A DNA stretch of 64,000 nt, from the NCBI GenBank assembly GCA_964419545.1, contig CAYQQU010000006.1:1-64000 (forward strand), given 5' to 3'. The notes under the pieces are model-generated. The model was not told the origin of the DNA and made no database searches. It saw only the letters and a program-made list of their open reading frames with translations. Every line of letters starts with the position of its first letter. The stretch's first letter is position 1. Positions 41,756 through 49,197 of the stretch are shown here, in pieces. The DNA is from CAYQQU01 sp964419545. GTDB lineage: Bacteria; Bacteroidota; Bacteroidia; Chitinophagales; Saprospiraceae. The translations under genes and the position numbers were made by a program.

Positions 41756-44434
41756 TTACCTCTTGACGACCTTGATGCGCTCATTGATAAAAATATTTCC
41801 ATCCAACTCCAGCACGTAGAAGCCGGCCGCCAGGTTGGAAAAGTCGATCTCCGTTGCGGTGGCGCCGAAATAACTCATCACCACCTGGCGACGCACCAGC
41901 CGGCCGGTGACGTCAAAAAGGGAAAAGGTTACCCGCTCATTCCTCCGGGTGCTGATCGTTACGGTAAGCCGGTCGCGCACCGGCACGGGGGCCAGGGAAA
42001 AAGAATAGGCCCGGTTGGCGGGCGGAAGTTCAACCGGGAATAACTGAGACGTGGGGACGACCTCCAGCGGCAGCTGCGTCGACTCCCAGCGCAAGCGCAC
42101 CAGGGCGCCTCCGCCTTCTTCGAAATACTCGATGCGGATCGGATAGCGCCGGCCGCCTTCCATTTCGACGGTGGCGGTCATTTCGGTAGGCGGCTGCGGC
42201 ACCCATTGGTCGATCACCAGCTCGTTGTCGATCCACATGCGGAAGCCGTCGTCGGAAATCGGACGGAAAGTATAGGTATCGCTGAGCGGCGGCAGGATCT
42301 CCCCTTGCCAGCGCACGGCGAAAAAGTCGTTTTCCAGCACACCCGGCGCCGGCGATCCCCCCAGCCAGTCGAAGTCGACGACGGGATCTACTCGCTCCAA
42401 TTCGGGCTTGCCGGAGAAAGCGTTATCTGGAAGTCCGGAATAATATTGCCCCAGCAGTCCGGAGCCGTCGCCGGTGGCCAGGATGGTTTGATCGTAGTGC
42501 ACGGTGATCTCCGGCAGCTCGCCGGCGAGGAAAGTAAACAGTTCCGTCTGCGCGCCGTTCATCCATTCGCGAAAGCGCAGGAGGGCCTCGCCATTGCTTT
42601 GAGTGGGCGCCGCGGCCAGGGTTCTGCGCAGCCCGACGACGCTGGTAGTGGTATGGGGCGTGGTGACGGGCCGCCCGTCGACGTTGACCACCAAGCCGGG
42701 GGGCTCCGAACGAACGGTGAACTCGGTCTTTTCCGGCAGCACATCCCGGTAAACCGTCTGGGTGAGTCCCTCGCTGTCGGTAGCGGTAAGCAACACCCGG
42801 TACCAGACATTATCATCCAATTCCCCCACCCGCGGAATGACGAAAAAGCCCCCCTCTACGCCTTCTGCATTTTCCAGCGCGGGGTGGGTATGGTCGTCAT
42901 GATGGAAATCGATGCGCCAGGTCAGGTCCCAACTGGTGAGCATTCCGTCTTCCGGATCGGTAGCAGCCCCCTGGAAAAAGAGGGTATCCCCGGCAGCGTA
43001 GGTGGTTCCGGCGGCGGGGAGTTCGATGACCGGTGCAGGCCGCGAATTGGGCGTTACGTAAAGGGTGACCACGGCGCTATTTATCGATCCTTCCGCATTA
43101 GTGATGCGGCAGCGGAACTGGCGGCCGTCGTCCGCCAGCGTCACACCGGGGTAAACCAGGGTAGGCGCATTTTCCCCCGGCAGGGGTTCGTCGTCGCGCA
43201 GCCATTGGTAGGTCAGCGGCGGCGCACCACTGCCCAGTACGTTGAACACGGCGTCTTCCCCCAGGGGTACCGTAAGGCTGACGGGCTGTACGGCGATGGT
43301 CGGCGCACCGCTGCCGGTGTAGTAAATGCGCCACAGAGAGCCCTGATCCGTACTGGTATTGTCTTGTTCGGAGCCGCCCCCAATGCCGGCGCGCGCCAGA
43401 TAATAAAGGTCGCCGCGGGGCGTGGTCAGCATACCGATGGGCCGGTCGATGTCTTCTGCAAAAACCCCTTCCACCGCTCCGGAGTTGGGGTCCATCACGC
43501 GGATGACGCCTTCGCAGTAATCCCCGAAAAAATATTTGCCGTGGTAAGGCGCCGGGAAGCGCAGGGTGTCCGGCGCGTAAAAAACGCCGCCGGTAACGGC
43601 GCAGCCCGGATCATGGGAATACGCGTGGAGCGGATCGCGGTAGTCCGCCGGGGGCGAAGTCCCGTTCCAGTACCCTTCGAGTTCAGGCCAGCCATGATCG
43701 GTACCCGCCGCTACTTCGTTCACTTCTTCCCAGAACTCACTACCGACGTCATTCACGAAAAAGGTATTCTCGCCGGGCCGTTTGACGAAAGTGAAGGGAT
43801 TGCGAAAACCCATCGCCCAGACGGCCCGGTACGAGCCGGTAGTCAGGTCGTAATAAGGATTATCGGCAGGGATAAGGCCGTCGGGGTTGATGCGCAGGAC
43901 CTTGCCCAGAAGCGAAAAGAGGCTGGAGGCTGTTTGCGGGTCGGCGCCGTCGCCGGTAGCGATGTACAATTTGCCGTCATCGCCGAAAGCGAGACCGCCG
44001 GCATTGTGGATGGCGCCCTCCATCGGGTCCAGTTCGAGCAGTATTTCTTCGCTTCCCGGTACGGCGAAGTCGCCGTTCGCTTTAAAACGGCTCACCCGGT
44101 TGTGATTGGCGCCGGGTACCGTATAAAATGCGTAAAACCAGTTGTTTTGCTCAAAATCGGGATCGAAAGCGATGCCGCTGAGGCCGCGTTCGTTGTAGTT
44201 GTCTACCGGAATGGTCAGGAAAGGTTCCGAGAGCAGTTCTCCGTTGCGTACGATGCGCACGCGTCCACTTTTCTCCGCGATAAAAATACGGCCGTCGGGT
44301 GCGAGAGCCATCTTGGTGGGGTCGAGCCCCGTAGCAATTTGTTCGCGGGCGAAGCCCGGCGGTAATTGAGCGCACAGGCTGATCAACCCGGCCGTCATTA
44401 GCAAGGTCGGCAGCAAGAGTATCTTCTTTATCAT
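41756..44434 (-). CDS. PQQ-dependent sugar dehydrogenase-like surface protein with Ig, PA14 and T9SS sorting domains
   Basis: 892 residues from ATG 44434 (signal peptide MIKKILLLPTLLMTAGLISLCAQ). Residues about 25-390 are a soluble glucose dehydrogenase-like beta-propeller with the PQQ-site motifs IHNAGGLAFGDDGKLYIATGDG (His), GFRNPF (Arg) and VGSEFWEEVN/GTDHGWPELEG. Then an Ig-like domain (about 395-490), a metal-binding-like region (PEDGMLTSWDLTWRIDFHHDDH), a PA14 domain (about 675-810, LLGQYYSGLPDNAFSG, ISDDGFRMWIDNELVIDQW) and a type A sorting domain at the end. Predicted to oxidise sugars at the cell surface using PQQ. It lies 34 nt downstream of a diheme cytochrome gene. Confidence 0.85.
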   Translation of the reverse strand: MIKKILLLPTLLMTAGLISLCAQLPPGFAREQIATGLDPTKMALAPDGRIFIAEKSGRVRIVRNGELLSEPFLTIPVDNYNERGLSGIAFDPDFEQNNWFYAFYTVPGANHNRVSRFKANGDFAVPGSEEILLELDPMEGAIHNAGGLAFGDDGKLYIATGDGADPQTASSLFSLLGKVLRINPDGLIPADNPYYDLTTGSYRAVWAMGFRNPFTFVKRPGENTFFVNDVGSEFWEEVNEVAAGTDHGWPELEGYWNGTSPPADYRDPLHAYSHDPGCAVTGGVFYAPDTLRFPAPYHGKYFFGDYCEGVIRVMDPNSGAVEGVFAEDIDRPIGMLTTPRGDLYYLARAGIGGGSEQDNTSTDQGSLWRIYYTGSGAPTIAVQPVSLTVPLGEDAVFNVLGSGAPPLTYQWLRDDEPLPGENAPTLVYPGVTLADDGRQFRCRITNAEGSINSAVVTLYVTPNSRPAPVIELPAAGTTYAAGDTLFFQGAATDPEDGMLTSWDLTWRIDFHHDDHTHPALENAEGVEGGFFVIPRVGELDDNVWYRVLLTATDSEGLTQTVYRDVLPEKTEFTVRSEPPGLVVNVDGRPVTTPHTTTSVVGLRRTLAAAPTQSNGEALLRFREWMNGAQTELFTFLAGELPEITVHYDQTILATGDGSGLLGQYYSGLPDNAFSGKPELERVDPVVDFDWLGGSPAPGVLENDFFAVRWQGEILPPLSDTYTFRPISDDGFRMWIDNELVIDQWVPQPPTEMTATVEMEGGRRYPIRIEYFEEGGGALVRLRWESTQLPLEVVPTSQLFPVELPPANRAYSFSLAPVPVRDRLTVTISTRRNERVTFSLFDVTGRLVRRQVVMSYFGATATEIDFSNLAAGFYVLELDGNIFINERIKVVKR

Positions 44435-44468
44435 GGGCACAGCCAATTGGGTTGCCCTTAAAATAGGA

Positions 44469-45500
44469 TTATTTTGCCATTTGTTCAATGTACGCGCGCA
44501 GGTCGGCCAATTGCTGCCTGCTCATCTTTTCCTGGGTGTAATTGGGCATGTACGCGCGCTTGCCTGCGATGGGCGAAGTGCCGTAACGCGCTACCTGGTA
44601 TATCGAGTACCGGGTGTAGCGAGGAATATGCCTGGCCAGATGGCGGAAGGAATAACGCGAATTGTCGAGGTTGAAGAAGGAATACCGCTTATTTTCGTGG
44701 CAATGCAGGCAGCTCAGTTCGTAGATCAGCTTGCCATTCGCCGCATCGCCGGTCAGCTCCGGGCCAGCTTTGCGATTCGGCGGCGGGTCGAGGAAGGTGG
44801 CCGGTGCGCCGGAGAGGTATCTGGATTTGAGCAAGGCAATGGCCGAGGAATTGTTCGCTCCTCCCAGGGCCCGTTCCACCTGGGTCATTTCCGCGTCGGT
44901 TAAGTGGAGGTCCGACAGCTTCAGGTCAATGGTCCAGAGGTAAGCCAGCACCGATTCGAGTTCCCAGTCTTCCAGCAAGCGTCCCTGTGCGCACTCCGTG
45001 GCGCACAGCTGAATGGATTCCCTGATGCTGTTGCGGGCCGGTTTAACGAGGTCTCCGTATTTTTTTTCGTAATCGCCGTTGTAAAAGGAAGTGCGGTTAA
45101 CGGCGCCGTAGAGGGTAGTACCCTGCAGGAAAGGGATGCCGTTATCGCGGGCGTATTCCAGCCGGGCCTGAGGGTCGGCGAAGCGCAGGTCGGGATCTTC
45201 CCGCACAACATTGTGGCAGGTGGTGCAAACGAAATGCTTGCTCACCCGGGCGCCGCCTTCGGCAGCCCCTTGCAGAACGATGGCGCGCCCCTGTTCTACC
45301 GAAACGCCGGGGATGGAAAAATCGGGCTGGTGTTCAAGGGGATCATCGCCCAGCGCGACCAGCACCTCGGCTACGGGGCGGTCTTCTTCCAGGGCGGGCC
45401 GTACCGACCAGGCGGTGAGGATCAGGAAAATGCCCGCCAGCAAGGGGGCGTATGGCAAAAACCGGAAAGCGCGTCGGCTTTCAGTGATCTTTCGGTTCAT
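44469..45500 (-). CDS. diheme c-type cytochrome
   Basis: 343 residues from ATG 45500 (a GTG 45506 is in frame). One N-terminal membrane segment (about 15-32, LPYAPLLAGIFLILTAW) and two heme-attachment sites, CTTCH (about residue 91) and CLHCH (about 262), each in a cytochrome c domain; a Met ligand candidate is in AYMPNYTQEKMS near the end. An extra Cys pair (CATEC) may form a disulfide. It should carry electrons in the periplasm, tethered to the membrane. It lies between the DUF5777 barrel and the PQQ dehydrogenase-like gene, all on the minus strand. Confidence 0.9.
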   Translation of the reverse strand: MNRKITESRRAFRFLPYAPLLAGIFLILTAWSVRPALEEDRPVAEVLVALGDDPLEHQPDFSIPGVSVEQGRAIVLQGAAEGGARVSKHFVCTTCHNVVREDPDLRFADPQARLEYARDNGIPFLQGTTLYGAVNRTSFYNGDYEKKYGDLVKPARNSIRESIQLCATECAQGRLLEDWELESVLAYLWTIDLKLSDLHLTDAEMTQVERALGGANNSSAIALLKSRYLSGAPATFLDPPPNRKAGPELTGDAANGKLIYELSCLHCHENKRYSFFNLDNSRYSFRHLARHIPRYTRYSIYQVARYGTSPIAGKRAYMPNYTQEKMSRQQLADLRAYIEQMAK

Positions 45501-45535
45501 CAGCACATTATTTTGCAGAGCGTCCCTGCGCTCGT

Positions 45536-46423
45536 TTACAGGTTAAAAAGGCGCGATACGGTGAACCCAAAGCGGAATTCCCCGTCGAGCCAGTTGGTCG
45601 TAGTGTATGGGATATAATCCGTTTCCATGATGCCGGTGGCGTTCGTAAAATTGACCTGGAAAACGTGCCCGCCGGTCTCGATCTCCAGGCCCAGTCCGAG
45701 CGCCGGGTAAAAGCCGTTATCCGCAGTGCGCAAATCGGAAAAAGGAAGGGTAAAATCCGCTACCAGTCCAAAAACCTTGGAGAGCTGCAGGCGCGAGGCC
45801 AGCCCCAGGCTGAAGATGCCGTTCTCGTCGTTGAAGGGCACCAGGTTCCGGTAGGTATAACCCGGCATCAGCTGCAGAGAAAAGCCGGGGCCGAATTTGC
45901 GAGCGATGAGCAGTTGGGCGTGGTAGGCGAAGCGGTGGCTGAACTCCGGGAAGCTCCGGATCGCTTCGTCGCTGTTTTCGGCGCGCTCGGCGGTGGAGAA
46001 CGTAACTACGCCCACCCCGGTAACGGTAACGGGCAGCTTGCCATCCACGGATTGGGTCAGGGCCTGGTATTTGAAGACGCCGTTGAGGTTTTGTTGCAAA
46101 CCGCTGACGCCTCCGGGCAGCTGGCCGGCGCCTTTCGAGCGGAATAAACCGATCATCGCGCGGTCGGTCAATCCGTACTCAGCGCCGAGCAGAACATCGG
46201 CGGCGTTTTCCAGGCCGTAAAGTGTCGGCCAGCCCCCGCGGTCGCCGGCGATATCGCCGAAGCGGTGGGTGATGCGAATATCCAGCCGGCGCTTACCCAG
46301 CACCTCGACCGAATGGGAGTTGATGACCCGCGTGTCTTTAAAGGTGCGCTGGACGAGATCCTGACCGGTCAGCGACGTCAGGCCGGTAAGGCAGAGAAAA
46401 AGGGGTAGCAAGCGGTAAATCAT
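45536..46423 (-). CDS. DUF5777 family beta-barrel protein
   Basis: 295 residues with signal peptide (ending LTGQ at about 21). The N-terminal stretch VQRTFKDTRVINSHSVEVLGKRRLDIRITHRFGD is the family hallmark, followed by strands typical of outer-membrane barrels (LGAEYGLTDRAMIGLF, FAYHAQLLIARKFGPGFSLQL) and an aromatic end (FGFTVSRLFNL). In Bacteroidetes DUF5777 genes commonly sit beside c-type cytochrome genes, as here (36 nt after the cytochrome-like lipoprotein, 35 nt before the diheme cytochrome). Confidence 0.87.
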   Translation of the reverse strand: MIYRLLPLFLCLTGLTSLTGQDLVQRTFKDTRVINSHSVEVLGKRRLDIRITHRFGDIAGDRGGWPTLYGLENAADVLLGAEYGLTDRAMIGLFRSKGAGQLPGGVSGLQQNLNGVFKYQALTQSVDGKLPVTVTGVGVVTFSTAERAENSDEAIRSFPEFSHRFAYHAQLLIARKFGPGFSLQLMPGYTYRNLVPFNDENGIFSLGLASRLQLSKVFGLVADFTLPFSDLRTADNGFYPALGLGLEIETGGHVFQVNFTNATGIMETDYIPYTTTNWLDGEFRFGFTVSRLFNL

Positions 46424-46459
46424 GATGGTTGGTTTGGATCTTGTAAAGCATTGGTTGTT

Positions 46460-46861
46460 CTAATTGCGCGGATATCCGCCCGATATCCAGCATTCCATGA
46501 TCTCGAGTTGCTCGGGCGTCAGGTCTTTGGGTCGGCCCGGCGGCGCGTAGTCGGGCGGCATGCCCACGTTCGGATCTTCGCGCTCCAGGACGACGCGGCG
46601 GCGGAACTCCCCGCCGGTCACGCCCGTAGCCAGGATGTCGTCGTAGGTCGTGAAATTACCCGGAAAGTCGGCCACATGGCAACCCGCGTAAGCGCAGGAG
46701 CTGTTGATGATGTCTTGCACCTGCTCCTCGTACGTCGCCCCCAGGGTATCGCAATCATCGGATACCGTGGGCGGAGGAAGTTTGTCTGCGGTGCAAAACT
46801 GCGCACTTAGCGCTAGCAATACAAATAGCGAGGCAATTAAAAGCTGACGAATGTTTAGCAT
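46460..46861 (-). CDS. small cytochrome-like secreted protein with CxxxxCH motif
   Basis: 133 residues from ATG 46861, signal peptide ending about ALSAQFC (a Cys at 22-23 may also serve as a lipobox). The mature part has the layout of small Bacteroidetes cytochrome c-like proteins: YEEQVQDIINSSCAYAGCHV, then a Met/Pro-rich NVGMPPDYAPPG and LTPEQLEIMECWISGG. The heme-like site reads C-A-Y-A-G-C-H, that is CxxxxCH with four spacer residues instead of the canonical two, so covalent heme is uncertain. First gene of the five-gene minus-strand run. Confidence 0.72.
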   Translation of the reverse strand: MLNIRQLLIASLFVLLALSAQFCTADKLPPPTVSDDCDTLGATYEEQVQDIINSSCAYAGCHVADFPGNFTTYDDILATGVTGGEFRRRVVLEREDPNVGMPPDYAPPGRPKDLTPEQLEIMECWISGGYPRN

Positions 46862-46911
46862 TGGACGAAATGTTGTGTTGAAAAAAATAGGCCGACAAAG
46901 CATATCGAAAG

Positions 46912-46919
46912 CAAAAATA
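46912..46919 (-). promoter_or_regulatory. candidate -7 box (TATTTTTG) for the cytochrome/PQQ dehydrogenase run
   Basis: Minus strand, 50 nt before ATG 46861. It is the only good box I see upstream of the five closely spaced genes down to 41271. Confidence 0.5.
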
Positions 46920-47071
46920 CCTTCGAAAGAAACAATCCATATCCTAAAAAAGGGGGAAAAACGCCTTTGGGATCATCCCCTCACCAGATTTTTGCGTTTT
47001 TCTGTTTTACGGCAACGCTCCACTTTGAACTATATCGCCGGCCGGGCTGTATAAGTGTAAAATCTTTATTT

Positions 47072-47079
47072 TAATTTTG
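47072..47079 (+). promoter_or_regulatory. candidate -7 box (TAATTTTG) for the bacilliredoxin gene
   Basis: Ends 25 nt before ATG 47105; no clear -33. Confidence 0.45.
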
Positions 47080-47104
47080 TCTAAAATTAAAAAACACAGA
47101 TATT

Positions 47105-47518
47105 ATGTATCCAGCTGAACTAACCGCACCGATGGCCAGAGACCTGACGGATTTCGGATTCCAAAGCCTCCAAACGCCGGAAGCCGTATCGGAAGTACTC
47201 GACCAGCAGGAAGGCACCGTGATGGTCGTAGTCAATTCCGTTTGCGGCTGCGCTGCGGCCAATGCCCGCCCGGGCGCCAAGCTCGCCATTCAGAACGACA
47301 AGAAGCCCGACCAGGTGGTTACTGTTTTCGCCGGCGTAGATAAGGAAGCTACCGACAAGGCGCGCCAGTATATGCTGCCGTATCCGCCTTCTTCGCCTTC
47401 CATTGCTCTTTTCAAGGACGGCAAACTGGTGCACTTCCTGGAGCGCCACCACATCGAGGGCCGCTCCGCCGAAATCATCGCGGAGAACCTCAAGATGGCT
47501 TTTGACCGCTACTGCTAA
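47105..47518 (+). CDS. BrxA/BrxB family bacilliredoxin
   Basis: 137 residues. The family start MYPAELTAPMARDLTDFGFQ and the redox site NSVCGCAAANARPG (C47-G-C49) are diagnostic of the YphP/YqiW (BrxA/B, DUF1094) family, which removes bacillithiol from oxidised proteins in Firmicutes and occurs widely in Bacteroidetes. Thioredoxin-like fold, cytoplasmic. Monocistronic, with its own box upstream and a terminator right after. Confidence 0.95.
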   Translation: MYPAELTAPMARDLTDFGFQSLQTPEAVSEVLDQQEGTVMVVVNSVCGCAAANARPGAKLAIQNDKKPDQVVTVFAGVDKEATDKARQYMLPYPPSSPSIALFKDGKLVHFLERHHIEGRSAEIIAENLKMAFDRYC

Positions 47519-47526
47519 ACCTGATG

Positions 47527-47562
47527 AACGCCATTTTCGCATTCGGAAATGGCGTTTATTTT
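47527..47562 (+). terminator. intrinsic terminator after the bacilliredoxin gene
   Basis: 10-bp stem AACGCCATTT/AAATGGCGTT (47527-47556) followed by TATTTT, 8 nt past the stop codon. Confidence 0.8.
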
Positions 47563-47626
47563 GAACTCTGAAAATTAATCGGTTGTCATTCTCTGTTATG
47601 CCGGAGGGCAACTCCGTTTTTGTATA

Positions 47627-48274
47627 TCAGGGCGCCAGTCGCTCCCGCGTCCATTCCAGACCTTCCTCGCGCCGGTACAGGATGCGGTCGTGCAAGCGGC
47701 TGGAGCGCCCTTGCCAGAATTCGATACGGTGGGGCTTCACCCGGTATCCGCCCCAGTAATCCGGCAACGGCAGGGCTTCCGCCCCGGCGTATTTTTCTTC
47801 CAACTCACGGACCTTTTCTTCAATAATTTCCCGGCTTTCAATGATCCTGCTTTGCGGGGAAGCCCAGGCGCCGATCTGGCTGCCCCGGGGACGGCTGCGA
47901 AAATAGGCGGCCGACTGGTCGGCCGGTAGTTTTTCCACCATGCCTTCCACCCGCACCTGACGATGTATTTCCAACCAGACGAATACCAGGGCCGCCCGCG
48001 GGTTGGCGGCCAGCTGTTCGCCTTTGCTGCTCTCGTAATTGGAATAAAAAATAAAACCATCCTCGTCAAAACCTTTCAACAAAACGATACGCGCCGAAGG
48101 ATGGCCGTCGGGCGTACTGGTGGCCAGCGTCATCGCGTTAGGCTCCGGTAAATCGGCGGCCAGCGCTTCTTCGAACCAGGTCTTGAACTGTAGAAAAGGA
48201 TCGGGATCGGCATTTGTCAGATCAAATTCACCCCGACGATAGTCTTCGCGTAGATCTTCAATGTCTAATAGCAT
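47627..48274 (-). CDS. pdxH: pyridoxamine 5'-phosphate oxidase
   Basis: 215 residues from ATG 48274 (MLLDIEDLREDYRRGEFD, the family start; the frame is open further up). FMN-binding split-barrel with PNAMTLATSTPDGHPSARIVLLKGFDEDGFIFYSNYESSKG, VRVEGMVEKLP, SRPRGSQIGAWAS and the C-terminal signature IEFWQGRSSRLHDRILY. It oxidises pyridoxine or pyridoxamine phosphate to pyridoxal phosphate, completing the pathway started by pdxJ (11969-12709). Confidence 0.97.
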   Translation of the reverse strand: MLLDIEDLREDYRRGEFDLTNADPDPFLQFKTWFEEALAADLPEPNAMTLATSTPDGHPSARIVLLKGFDEDGFIFYSNYESSKGEQLAANPRAALVFVWLEIHRQVRVEGMVEKLPADQSAAYFRSRPRGSQIGAWASPQSRIIESREIIEEKVRELEEKYAGAEALPLPDYWGGYRVKPHRIEFWQGRSSRLHDRILYRREEGLEWTRERLAP

Positions 48275-48455
48275 GGCATTGCTCGTTTGGCTAGTAATCC
48301 GGAAGCAAGATAATCCAATACATGCTAACAACAAGACGGACCAGGGATGGTTTTGACTTTAGAGATGGAGCTTGATTTAGTGCTAAACATAGCATCTCTT
48401 AGCCTCCTCCGTGGTGAAACGAGGAAAGGAAGGATGACCTTTTCGGGAATGCCCC

Positions 48456-48488
48456 AAAAAAAAGCCCTGTCAATGGGCATTGACAGGG
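48456..48488 (-). terminator. intrinsic terminator
   Basis: Perfect 11-bp stem CCCTGTCAATG/CATTGACAGGG with a 2-nt loop and, on the minus strand, a run of eight U after it (48456-48463). Confidence 0.75.
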
Positions 48489-48559
48489 GGAAACAAAAAA
48501 CAAACACTATGAACAACACTATATCTTGGAGCGACCATGGAAAAGGCCGCTTTTTCGTC

Positions 48560-48585
48560 AAAAAAGCCCCCAGATTTACTGGGGG
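48560..48585 (-). terminator. intrinsic terminator of the candidate small RNA
   Basis: Perfect 7-bp stem CCCCCAG/CTGGGGG with a 5-nt loop followed on the minus strand by C and six U. Confidence 0.75.
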
Positions 48586-48603
48586 AAAATGAAAACAAAA
48601 CTA

Positions 48604-48762
48604 TGAACAAACACTCACCCAATTATTCTTGCTGGTTTGCAACCAGGAAATTAATCACAATGGAAAGTTTTTGGGAAAAAGAGGAATCAAAAAATTCCTT
48701 ATTTTCAGGGCGATCTAACGATTTGGGGAGGATCATTTTTCAGATCCCGCTTTGGAAGTGAT
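48604..48762 (+). CDS. possible small protein, 52 residues, doubtful
   Basis: Frame from ATG 48604, starting MNKHSPNYSCWFATRK and ending IIFQIPLWK. An adjacent 27-codon frame starts at 48510 (MNNTISW...). Both follow a hairpin ending GGGGG and an A-rich leader with ACTATGAACAA. The frame lies antisense to the candidate structured RNA, whose stems it would have to encode; either reading could be right, and the RNA seems better supported. Confidence 0.2.
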
Positions 48763-48784
48763 GATTAATTTCCTCTCGCTGATA

Positions 48785-48792
48785 CAAAAGTA
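48785..48792 (-). promoter_or_regulatory. candidate -7 box (TACTTTTG) of the candidate small RNA
   Basis: Perfect consensus; TTTG (complement of CAAA 48816-48819) lies 23 nt upstream, slightly farther than usual. Confidence 0.45.
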
Positions 48793-49103
48793 GCAGAACC
48801 CAAGCTAAAAAAACACAAAAAAACCCCAATCCTGCCACAAACCAATTCCAACCTAAAAAACAGCCCACCCCCTTAAATGCCTGTAAACCAACGAATAAAT
48901 CAACACAAAGTCAGAAAAAAATAAAATTTGTGACATTTTCTTTCAAGCCCTCCCCGGCCATTCTACTACCCCCTTTTCGGCGCCTGTATTTTCGAAAATT
49001 CATTGTTTTGACTGAAAACCAATGATTAACGAAAAAAAAATGTGAATCGTATTTTTTCGGTTTTTTTTTTGGGAAAAATGCTTTGAGATCTTTGCTTTCT
49101 TTG

Positions 49104-49152
49104 AAATAAAAAAACCGAGAATAACTGATCAGGGGAAAGTTATTCTCGGTTT
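49104..49152 (-). terminator. strong terminator of the RND efflux operon
   Basis: Perfect 15-bp stem AAACCGAGAATAACT/AGTTATTCTCGGTTT (49112-49152) with a minus-strand U-rich run (49104-49111) after it, 45 nt past the permease stop codon. Confidence 0.88.
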
Positions 49153-49197
49153 GAATTCAGCGCTGCAAATAATCCGGGTTAACCTGGATTAACTATT

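Larger units (their letters stand above)
48552..48779 (-). ncRNA. candidate structured small RNA of about 225 nt, family unknown
   Basis: Read on the minus strand: -7 box TACTTTTG (48785-48792), then from about 48779 a 13-nt strand AGGAAATTAATCA (48774-48762) that pairs perfectly with TGATTAATTTCCT (48657-48645). Inside this closing stem are hairpins GGATC/GATCC (48730-48747) and AGGAAT/ATTCCT (48682-48699); directly after it is CTGGTT/AACCAG (48632-48646), and the interval ends in a terminator (48560-48585). The order promoter, closed multi-hairpin fold, terminator, without a frame of its own, is that of a regulatory RNA. The size and the closing stem recall 6S RNA, but I cannot confirm that. 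Confidence 0.45.
48275..49197. other. AT-rich intergenic island, second
   Basis: 923 bases without a conventional gene. It contains a hairpin AGAGATG/CATCTCT (about 48361-48399), two minus-strand terminators, a candidate structured RNA on the minus strand, two short plus-strand frames that both start ATGAACAA after an A-rich leader (48510 and 48604), a featureless AT-rich stretch (48800-49100) and the terminator of the efflux operon. Confidence 0.7.

Noticed and set aside
42206..44365. 719-codon open frame antisense to the PQQ dehydrogenase-like gene
   Set aside because: The minus-strand protein has a clear signal peptide and domain order; the antisense frame is a GC-bias artefact.
48421..48440. 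GAGGAAAGGAAGG as a possible RNase P RNA signature
   Set aside because: The conserved RNase P element continues GAGGAAAGTCCGGGC, and the expected partner regions are absent.
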